From assembly GCF_031834615.1 (NCBI RefSeq), contig NZ_CP115543.1, positions 569,001 through 633,000 of the forward strand: a DNA stretch of 64,000 nt, in the 5' to 3' direction. The notes under the pieces are model-generated. The model worked only from the letters and a program-made list of their open reading frames with translations. It was not told the origin of the DNA and did no database searches. The position numbers and the translations under genes are program-made. The DNA is from Stenotrophomonas aracearum. GTDB taxonomy: Bacteria; Pseudomonadota; Gammaproteobacteria; Xanthomonadales; Xanthomonadaceae. Every line of letters starts with the position of its first letter. Within the stretch, counting starts at the first letter, position 1. Of this stretch, positions 53,510 to 60,399 are shown piece by piece.

Positions 53510-53613
53510 GCGCCGACCCCGGGTCGGCGCCAGCAGGTGACCGGCCGGCCCACGGCCGGCACCTGACACCCAACCGCCGCGGGCGGTGTCCGTCTCCTCG
53601 TCGACGGGCACCG
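53510..53613. repeat. Three consecutive hairpins between DUF465 and CBS genes
   Basis: Hairpin 1: GCGCCGACCC/GGGTCGGCGC (53510-53530). Hairpin 2: CAGGTG-A-CCGGCCG with CGGCCGG-CACCTG (53534-53565, one bulged A). Hairpin 3: CGGTGTCCGTC/GACGGGCACCG (53584-53613), followed by CTCTTTT. The last may terminate the DUF465 transcript. Hairpin 2 resembles a SMAG stem without the GTAG ends. Confidence 0.55.
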
Positions 53614-53718
53614 TCCGCGTCGCTCTTTTGGGGGTGAACAAACACGCATGGCGTGTCCTTACCTTCTATCGGATAATCGGAGGTCCGGCCGCCCTGCGGC
53701 GCGAATCGATGTGACCCG

Positions 53719-55089
53719 ATGGCAATCCACTCCTCCGTGCTCGAACTCATTGGCAAGACCCCGATCGTCAAGGCCCAGCGCCTGGATACCGGTGTCTGCG
53801 AGCTGTACCTGAAGCTCGAAAGCGCCAATCCCGGAGGCTCCATCAAGGACCGCATCGGCCTGTCCATGATCGAGGCCGCTGAAAAGCGCGGCGATCTCAA
53901 GCCGGGCGCGACACTGGTGGAAGGCACCGCCGGCAATACCGGCCTCGGCCTGGCCCTGGTCGCCCAGCAGAAGGGCTATAAGCTCATCCTGGTGGTGCCG
54001 GACAAGATGAGCCGCGAGAAGATCTTCAACCTCAAGGCGATGGGCGCCGAAGTGCGCCTGACCCGTTCGGACGTGGCCAAGGGCCACCCCGAGTACTACC
54101 AGGACATGGCCCAGCGCGTGGCCGAGGAAACCCCCGGCGCGTACTTCATCAACCAGTTCGGCAACCCGGACAACCCGGACGCGCACGAGTTCGGCACCGG
54201 CCCGGAGATCCTGGCGCAGATGGACGGCGACCTGGACGCCATCGTGTTCGGCTGCGGCAGCTCCGGCACCATGACCGGCCTCTCCCGCGCCTTCGCCAAG
54301 CTCTCGCCGAAGACCGAGCTGGTCCTGGCCGACCCGGTTGGCTCGATCCTGGCCGAGTACATCAACGAGGGCAATCTGAACGACAAGTCGGGCAGCTGGC
54401 TCGTCGAAGGCATTGGCGAGGACTTCCTGCCGTCGATTGCCGACTTCACCCGGGTCACCAAGGCCTACGCCATCACCGACGCCGAAAGCTTCCACACCGC
54501 GCGCGAGCTGCTGGGCAAGGAAGGCGTGCTCGGCGGTTCCTCCACCGGCACCCTGCTGGCGGCCGCGCTGAAGTACTGCAAAGAGCAGACCACCCCGAAG
54601 AAGGTGCTGGTGCTGGTGCCCGACACCGGTAACAAGTACCTGTCCAAGATGTACAACGACTACTGGATGCTGGACAACGGCTTCCTGGAGCGCCCGCAGA
54701 CCGGCGACCTGCGCGACCTGATCCTGCGCCCGTACGGCCAGCGCGACACCGTGGTGATCGGCCCGAACGACCTGCTGACCACCGCTTACCAGCGCATGAA
54801 GCTGTACGACGTCTCGCAGCTGCCGGTAATGGACGGCGACCAGCTGGTCGGCATCGTGGATGAAAGCGACGTCCTGCTGCATGTGTATGGCGACGAATCG
54901 CGCTTCCGCGACAAGGTCGCCACCGCCATGGTCAGCAAGCTGGACCGGCTGGACGTGAAGTCGCCGATCGAGGCCCTGCTGCCGGTGTTCGACAGGGGGC
55001 AGGTGGCCATCATCATGGATGGCGCCACCTTCCTGGGCCTGATTACCCGGATCGACCTGCTGAATTATCTGCGTCGTCGGGTGCAATAA
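53719..55089 (+). CDS. cbs: Cystathionine beta-synthase (PLP + CBS domains)
   Basis: PLP enzyme condensing serine and homocysteine to cystathionine in reverse transsulfuration; 456 residues. The PLP lysine is K43 in SANPGGSIKDR; the phosphate/asparagine loop is EGTAGNTG; GCGSSGTMTG follows. A C-terminal pair of CBS domains (about 340-455; DVSQLPVMDGDQLVGIVDESDVL) is present as in eukaryotic CBS but without a heme-binding N-terminus. The next gene encodes cystathionine gamma-lyase/synthase. Cysteine synthase activity cannot be excluded. Confidence 0.9.
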   Translation: MAIHSSVLELIGKTPIVKAQRLDTGVCELYLKLESANPGGSIKDRIGLSMIEAAEKRGDLKPGATLVEGTAGNTGLGLALVAQQKGYKLILVVPDKMSREKIFNLKAMGAEVRLTRSDVAKGHPEYYQDMAQRVAEETPGAYFINQFGNPDNPDAHEFGTGPEILAQMDGDLDAIVFGCGSSGTMTGLSRAFAKLSPKTELVLADPVGSILAEYINEGNLNDKSGSWLVEGIGEDFLPSIADFTRVTKAYAITDAESFHTARELLGKEGVLGGSSTGTLLAAALKYCKEQTTPKKVLVLVPDTGNKYLSKMYNDYWMLDNGFLERPQTGDLRDLILRPYGQRDTVVIGPNDLLTTAYQRMKLYDVSQLPVMDGDQLVGIVDESDVLLHVYGDESRFRDKVATAMVSKLDRLDVKSPIEALLPVFDRGQVAIIMDGATFLGLITRIDLLNYLRRRVQ

Positions 55090-55219
55090 CGGCCTGATAG
55101 CCGATTATCCAAGCACAAAGCGCGTTTATCACAGTCAACGATCGATTAAGCTTGCGCTGATAGACTTTCGCTCCTTTTAGTGGAGGCCCCATAGGGGCTT
55201 TCAATCCCTGGGAACCACA

Positions 55220-56410
55220 ATGTCCGACCCTGCATCCTCCGGGCACAGCACCCGCTCGCTTGCTCTGGCCACCCTGGCCATCCACGGTGGGCAGTCGCCC
55301 GACCCGAGCACCGGCGCGGTGATGCCGCCGATCTACGCGACCTCCACCTACGCCCAGTCCAGCCCGGGCGAACACCAGGGCTTCGAGTACTCGCGTACGC
55401 ACAACCCCACCCGCTTCGCCTACGAGCGCTGCGTGGCCTCGCTGGAAGGCGGCACCCGCGGTTACGCGTTCGCCTCCGGCATGGCCGCCACCTCCACCGT
55501 GATGGAGCTGCTGGACGCCGGCAGCCACGTGGTGGCGATGGACGACATCTATGGCGGCACCTTCCGCCTGTTCGAACGCGTGCGCAAGCGCACCGCCGGC
55601 CTGCAGTTCGGCTTCGTCGACCTGACCGACCTGGCGGCGTTCGAAGCGGCGATCACCCCGCAGACGAAGATGGTCTGGATCGAAACCCCGACCAACCCGA
55701 TGCTGAAGATCGTGGACATCGCCGCGGTCGCTGCCATCGCCAAGCGCCATGGCCTGATCGTGGTGGTGGACAACACCTTCGCTTCGCCGATGCTGCAGCG
55801 TCCGCTGGAGCTGGGTGCGGACCTGGTGCTGCACTCGGCCACCAAGTACCTCAATGGCCACTCGGACATGGTCGGTGGCATGGTTGTGGTCGGCGACAAC
55901 GCCGAGCTGGCCGAGCAGATGGCCTTCCTGCAGAACTCCATTGGTGGCGTGCAGGGCCCGTTCGACAGCTTCCTGGCCCTGCGTGGCCTGAAGACCCTGC
56001 CGCTGCGCATGAAGGCCCACTGCGCCAACGCGCTGGCCCTGGCCCAGTGGCTGGAGAAGCATCCGGCGGTTGAGAAGGTGATCTACCCCGGCCTGCCGAG
56101 CCACCCGCAGCATGAGCTGGCCACGCGCCAGATGAATGGCTACGGCGGCATCGTCTCAATCGTGCTGAAGGGCGGGTTCGAAGCGGCGAAGCGGTTCTGT
56201 GAGAAGACTGAGTTGTTCACCCTGGCTGAGTCGCTGGGCGGGGTGGAGAGCCTGGTGAACCATCCTGCGGTGATGACGCATGCGTCCATTCCGGTGGAAC
56301 GCCGCGAGCAGCTGGGCATCAGTGATGCGCTGGTGCGGTTGAGCGTGGGGGTGGAGGAGCTGGGGGATCTGCAGGTGGATCTTGAAAAGGCATTGGGGGA
56401 CTACGCCTGA
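55220..56410 (+). CDS. metB: Cystathionine gamma-lyase/gamma-synthase
   Basis: A 396-residue fold type I PLP enzyme of the Cys/Met metabolism family. The PLP lysine is K209 in HSATKYLNGHSD; YSRTHNPTRFAYE and VVVDNTFASPMLQRP are also present. Next to cystathionine beta-synthase, a gamma-lyase role (cystathionine to cysteine) is likely; the xanthomonad gene is often called metB. It is the last high-GC housekeeping gene before the LPS locus, and its stop overlaps the wzm start (TGATG). Confidence 0.88.
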   Translation: MSDPASSGHSTRSLALATLAIHGGQSPDPSTGAVMPPIYATSTYAQSSPGEHQGFEYSRTHNPTRFAYERCVASLEGGTRGYAFASGMAATSTVMELLDAGSHVVAMDDIYGGTFRLFERVRKRTAGLQFGFVDLTDLAAFEAAITPQTKMVWIETPTNPMLKIVDIAAVAAIAKRHGLIVVVDNTFASPMLQRPLELGADLVLHSATKYLNGHSDMVGGMVVVGDNAELAEQMAFLQNSIGGVQGPFDSFLALRGLKTLPLRMKAHCANALALAQWLEKHPAVEKVIYPGLPSHPQHELATRQMNGYGGIVSIVLKGGFEAAKRFCEKTELFTLAESLGGVESLVNHPAVMTHASIPVERREQLGISDALVRLSVGVEELGDLQVDLEKALGDYA

Positions 56411-57240
56411 TGAGCACAATTCAAGCCGAATTTGGAAGCTCACCGACAGCGATGGTCCGCAGCCTGTCTGCAAATCGACTTCTTATATGGGAACTTACCA
56501 AACGCGAGGTGATCAGCCGTTACCGGGGGTCGGTACTGGGACTGGCGTGGTCCTTCTTCAACCCTCTTTTGATGCTTGCCGTCTACACATTCGTATTCTC
56601 GGTGGTGTTCAAGGCTCGATGGGGCCAGGAAACCAGTAGTCATGGCGACTTTGCCGTGATCCTGTTCGTAGGAATCATCGTGCATGGGGTCTTCGCAGAG
56701 TGCGTCAACCGAGCGCCGGGGCTGATCCTGAACAATTCAAGCTACGTCAAGCGGGTAATTTTTCCGCTTGAAACACTGCCTTGGGTAGCCATGGGAGCAA
56801 CCATCTTCCATTCTGCCGTCTCGCTGGTCGTCCTGCTGATCGCACAGTTGCTTCTGCGCGGCTCCATACCTCTGACTGCGTTGTGGTTGCCGGTGGTCAT
56901 TCTGCCGCTCGTGCTGGGCACCATGGGCGTATCCTGGCTGCTTGCATCGCTGGGCGTCTATCTGCGGGATATCGGTCAGGTCACTGGAATTCTCACGACC
57001 GTAATGCTGTTCATGGCCCCCGTGCTTTATCCGGTACAGGCATTGCCCGAATCGTTGCGCTCGTACATCTATCTCAATCCGCTTACCCTCATCATCGAAC
57101 AGTCGCGAGCCGTACTCCTCTGGGGCGTTCAGCCAAATTTCGTTGACTTGGGTAAGTACTCCATAGGCGCACTTCTTGTGGCGTGGCTTGGCTTTGCTAC
57201 ATTCCAGAAGATGCGTAGGGGCTTTGCCGATGTCCTCTGA
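56410..57240 (+). CDS. wzm: O-antigen ABC transporter permease
   Basis: Inner-membrane permease of the ABC-2 polysaccharide exporter type, 276 residues with about six TM segments (LAWSFFNPLLMLAVYTFVFSVVF, FAVILFVGIIVHGVFAECV, FHSAVSLVVLLIAQLLL, LGTMGVSWLLASLGVYL and two more). It exports undecaprenyl-linked O-antigen to the periplasm with the ATPase encoded next. Its ATG overlaps the metB stop and its end overlaps wzt by 11 bases. Codon use is markedly less GC3-biased than in the preceding genes, suggesting transfer. Confidence 0.92.
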   Translation: MSTIQAEFGSSPTAMVRSLSANRLLIWELTKREVISRYRGSVLGLAWSFFNPLLMLAVYTFVFSVVFKARWGQETSSHGDFAVILFVGIIVHGVFAECVNRAPGLILNNSSYVKRVIFPLETLPWVAMGATIFHSAVSLVVLLIAQLLLRGSIPLTALWLPVVILPLVLGTMGVSWLLASLGVYLRDIGQVTGILTTVMLFMAPVLYPVQALPESLRSYIYLNPLTLIIEQSRAVLLWGVQPNFVDLGKYSIGALLVAWLGFATFQKMRRGFADVL

Positions 57241-58585
57241 AACCTCACGCGATGTAGCTATCCGGGTAACCGGCGTAACCAAGTGCTTCCAGATCTACGA
57301 GCAGCCCCACCTGCGATTGAAGCAGGCCGTCATGCCGCGCGTGCTCCGCGCTGCGGGCTTGGAGCCTCGTAACTACTTTCAGGAATTCTGGGCGCTGAAG
57401 GGCGTCGACTTCGAAGTCCGTCGTGGCGATACCGTAGGTATTATCGGGCGCAACGGATCTGGAAAATCCACCTTACTTCAAATCATATGCGGGACCCTGC
57501 AAGCTACTTCAGGGTCGGTGGAAGTCAACGGCCGTGTAGCCGCACTGCTTGAGCTCGGTGCGGGATTCAATCCGGAGTTCAGCGGGCGCGAGAACGTTTA
57601 TTTGAGCGCTTCGATTCTTGGCCTGACTCGGGACCAGATTGACGCGCGATTCGATGACATCGTTGCCTTCGCGGATATCGGCGACTTCGTCGAACGGCCG
57701 GTAAAGACCTACTCCAGCGGCATGTATGTGCGACTTGCGTTCGCAGTCATCGCGCATGTCGATGCAGATATCCTCATCATCGATGAGGCGCTCGCGGTGG
57801 GTGACGCAATATTCGTGCAGAAGTGCATGCGATTTCTTCGCAAGTTCCGTGAGAACGGAACCCTGCTTTTCGTCAGTCACGATACTGGTTCGGTCCTGAA
57901 CTTTTGCAAGAGTGCCGTGTGGCTGAATCGCGGCGATATGGTCATGCATGCCTCTGCCGAGGATGCCTGCAACGCTTACATTGAATACTGTTCCCAGGAA
58001 GTCTACGGCGACGCTGTGAAGCTCAAGTCGCGTCAGGCAGCGCGCGAAGAGGGCGCGGTCATCAAGCCAAAGGCGCGTGTCGAAGCAGATACACGTCTTG
58101 AAATGTTTGACAACGTGGCCAACTCGGCGGGCTGGCACTCGGGTAGCGCTGCAATAGATTCCGTCGAGCTCGGCAACCCAGAAGGTGAGGTGCTTACGTC
58201 CTTCGCGGGTGGCGAGGAGGTGCTGCTCCGCGTGCGTGCGACAGCTCACGTGGCGCTATCCAGTCCCTTGATTGGTTTCTTCGTCAAGGATCGGCTTGGC
58301 CAGTCGCTCTTTGGTGAGCACACCTACACCTATATCCAGCCGCCGATGGAAGTGGAGGCTGGAACCAGGCTGGAGGCCAGCTTCCGATTCACTCTGCCGA
58401 TGCTTCCCAATGGCGACTATTCCATGACGGTGTCCATCGCTGAAGGTGACCCCTTTGCTAACACTCAGCATGCCTGGTTGCACGACGCAGTGTTGATCAA
58501 GGTGGCGTCGCCAAAGCTGCGCTACGGACTGGTGGGAATACCCTTTGAAGAGGTAAGCATGCGTCGGATAGGGGGTGGGGAGTGA
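57230..58585 (+). CDS. wzt: O-antigen ABC transporter ATPase with carbohydrate-binding tail
   Basis: A 451-residue ATPase of the Wzt group. The nucleotide-binding domain (1-255) has Walker A GRNGSGKST at 73-81, signature YSSGM at 161-165, Walker B ILIIDE at 181-186 and the switch His in FVSHDTG. A C-terminal beta-sandwich (about 300-445) matches the Wzt C-terminal domain that, in systems of the E. coli O8/O9a type, recognises the non-reducing end cap of the finished O-chain. That domain implies a capping enzyme; the methyltransferase at 59175 is the candidate. ATG 57230 is preferred over an upstream in-frame ATG. Confidence 0.92.
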   Translation: MSSETSRDVAIRVTGVTKCFQIYEQPHLRLKQAVMPRVLRAAGLEPRNYFQEFWALKGVDFEVRRGDTVGIIGRNGSGKSTLLQIICGTLQATSGSVEVNGRVAALLELGAGFNPEFSGRENVYLSASILGLTRDQIDARFDDIVAFADIGDFVERPVKTYSSGMYVRLAFAVIAHVDADILIIDEALAVGDAIFVQKCMRFLRKFRENGTLLFVSHDTGSVLNFCKSAVWLNRGDMVMHASAEDACNAYIEYCSQEVYGDAVKLKSRQAAREEGAVIKPKARVEADTRLEMFDNVANSAGWHSGSAAIDSVELGNPEGEVLTSFAGGEEVLLRVRATAHVALSSPLIGFFVKDRLGQSLFGEHTYTYIQPPMEVEAGTRLEASFRFTLPMLPNGDYSMTVSIAEGDPFANTQHAWLHDAVLIKVASPKLRYGLVGIPFEEVSMRRIGGGE

Positions 58586-59163
58586 ACCACGGCTTTATTC
58601 CGCCACTGACGAGCGACGATCCCCGGATCAGCATCGGCCGATTCACGTATGGGGGTGCCGGCTTTCGACTGTGGAGTGAAGGCGAGCGCGTCGAAATTGG
58701 CGCGTTTTGCTCATTTGCTGAGGACGTGCTGATTTTTGGCGGTGGCGAGCATCGCGTTGATTGGGTTACGACTCATCCATTGCGAATTGCCTTCAATTCG
58801 CCTGGTGCAGGTCAGGACGGCCACCCTCACAGCAAAGGCCCTACGCGGATTGGCAATGACGTCTGGATTGGGCATGGGGCAATGGTGTTGTCCGGCGTGA
58901 CCGTCGGTGATGGGGCGTGCATCGGTGCCGGCGCGGTGGTAAGCAAAGATGTGCCGCCCTATTCGATAGTTGCCGGAAACCCAGCTCGTGTGCTGCGTCT
59001 TCGATTCAGCGAGGAACAGATCGCCCGGTTGCTGGATATCGCATGGTGGAACTGGCCGGTAGATAGCATCAGGCAATTTGAATCGTTGCTCTGTGCCAAT
59101 GATATCGACGCATTCATCATGGCCGCTCAAGCTGGCCCGAACGCTTTTGCGACAATTCCGTAA
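58582..59163 (+). CDS. Hexapeptide-repeat O-acetyltransferase (CatB/LbH type)
   Basis: A 193-residue left-handed beta-helix acyltransferase. Hexapeptide turns run through RIGNDVWIGHGAMVLSGVTVGDGACIGAGAVVSKDVPPYSIVAGNPA, ending with a short helical tail (WWNWP). The conserved His in WVTTHPL is a likely catalytic residue. It starts at GTG 58582 overlapping the wzt stop (GTGA). In this setting it probably acetylates O-antigen sugars or their nucleotide precursors. Confidence 0.85.
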   Translation: MNHGFIPPLTSDDPRISIGRFTYGGAGFRLWSEGERVEIGAFCSFAEDVLIFGGGEHRVDWVTTHPLRIAFNSPGAGQDGHPHSKGPTRIGNDVWIGHGAMVLSGVTVGDGACIGAGAVVSKDVPPYSIVAGNPARVLRLRFSEEQIARLLDIAWWNWPVDSIRQFESLLCANDIDAFIMAAQAGPNAFATIP

Positions 59164-59174
59164 GGGAGACTTCG

Positions 59175-60374
59175 ATGATCGATTTTTCGTTTTCGCCTGC
59201 CATGTTGATGATGCCCCGTAAGCTGCCGCACAGCGCTTGGCTTGGGCATATTCCGTTCGCAAGTTGGCTGCTTGAGGTCCAGCGCCCCGAGCTGATCGTT
59301 GAACTCGGAACACATAATGGCGCGTCTTTCCTCGCGCTCTGCCAAGCCGTCGAAGCGCAGCAGCTGAGTGCTCGGGTTTTCGCCATCGACACTTGGGAAG
59401 GTGACGAGCATGCCGGGTTCTATGGAAATGAGATCTACGCTGAGCTGCGCGACTACCAGCAACGGCATTACGCAGGCATCTCCGAGATGATGCGAATGCG
59501 CTTCGACCAAGCGCTGGAATACTTTGCGGACGGTTCTGTGGACCTGCTCCATGTCGACGGTCTGCATACCTATGAGGCAGTCCGAGAGGACTTCGAGAGC
59601 TGGCGCGCCAAGCTCTCGCCACGCGCGGTGGTGATCTTCCACGACAGTTGCGTGCGAGAGCGCGGGTTTGGTGTTTGGCAGTACTGGAGCGAGATATCCA
59701 AGCAGTTCCCATCCTTTGAGTTCACGCACACGCATGGGTTGGGAGTGCTGCTCGTAGGCGAACAGCAGCCGGAGAAGCTTCTCCATTTGGCCGGTGCCGC
59801 CGCTCGCGGTGAGTTTGCAGCAATCAACCAGCTGTTCGATTCACTCGGCCGCAACATCAAGAATGTCGAGGAGATCGAGCGAGTGAACGGTGGCCTGGTG
59901 GCCGCGCACAATGAAATCGGCAGATTGAACCAGGAAGAAGCAAGGCTCCGCGCGGCGCTGGACAAGAATATCGAGGATTCTCACGAGCAGATCGCGCGTC
60001 TCAACGCCGAGGAAGCGCAGCTGCGCGCGCTTCTGGACAAGAGTGGCGAGGAAGCGCGTGAACAGATGGCACGTTCGAGCCTGGAAGAAGCCAGGCTCCG
60101 CGGGCTCCTGGAGAGGAACGCCGAGGAAACAAATGAACGTTATGCCGCGGTAGAATCACAGCTCCCGGCTCTCGCGCAGGCGTTGTCGCTACTTGAACGT
60201 CGCGTGCTTGACGGTTTGGAGGGGTCGCGAGGGCTTCTGAATGAGGCTATGCACACCGAGCGTGAAGCATCGGTTGCAAGCGTTATCGAATCCGTGATTC
60301 CACGTCTGGAAGAGCAGGACCGCAAGTTGAACCACCTGATGCGCCCGTGGTGGCGCCGCCTCTCCGGGCGTTGA
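59175..60374 (+). CDS. Methyltransferase with repeat coiled coil, candidate O-antigen chain terminator
   Basis: A 399-residue protein. Residues 1-210 form a class I SAM methyltransferase (Methyltransf_24-like): IVELGTHNGASFLALC at 41-56, FAIDTWEGDEH, and DLLHVDGLHTYEAVREDF at 123-140. Residues about 215-395 are a charged coiled coil. Within it, three repeats of exactly 25 residues (250-274, 275-299, 300-324) share RLN-EEA-LRALLDK and E-EQ-A positions. Methyltransferase plus coiled coil is the layout of WbdD-type terminators, which cap the O-chain and set its length by coiled-coil height. No kinase domain is present. The role is inferred from layout and wzm/wzt neighbourhood. Confidence 0.8.
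   Translation: MIDFSFSPAMLMMPRKLPHSAWLGHIPFASWLLEVQRPELIVELGTHNGASFLALCQAVEAQQLSARVFAIDTWEGDEHAGFYGNEIYAELRDYQQRHYAGISEMMRMRFDQALEYFADGSVDLLHVDGLHTYEAVREDFESWRAKLSPRAVVIFHDSCVRERGFGVWQYWSEISKQFPSFEFTHTHGLGVLLVGEQQPEKLLHLAGAAARGEFAAINQLFDSLGRNIKNVEEIERVNGGLVAAHNEIGRLNQEEARLRAALDKNIEDSHEQIARLNAEEAQLRALLDKSGEEAREQMARSSLEEARLRGLLERNAEETNERYAAVESQLPALAQALSLLERRVLDGLEGSRGLLNEAMHTEREASVASVIESVIPRLEEQDRKLNHLMRPWWRRLSGR
59922..60146 (+). repeat. Three 75-bp in-frame tandem repeats
   Basis: Nucleotides encoding residues 250-324 of the methyltransferase: three units of 75 bases with no insertions. The amino acid pattern is kept while synonymous bases differ, so the units are old or under selection. 25 residues equals two heptads plus one hendecad, compatible with a continuous coiled coil. 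Confidence 0.8.
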
Positions 60375-60399
60375 TCAGTAAGGACACAAAGGTAAGAGT

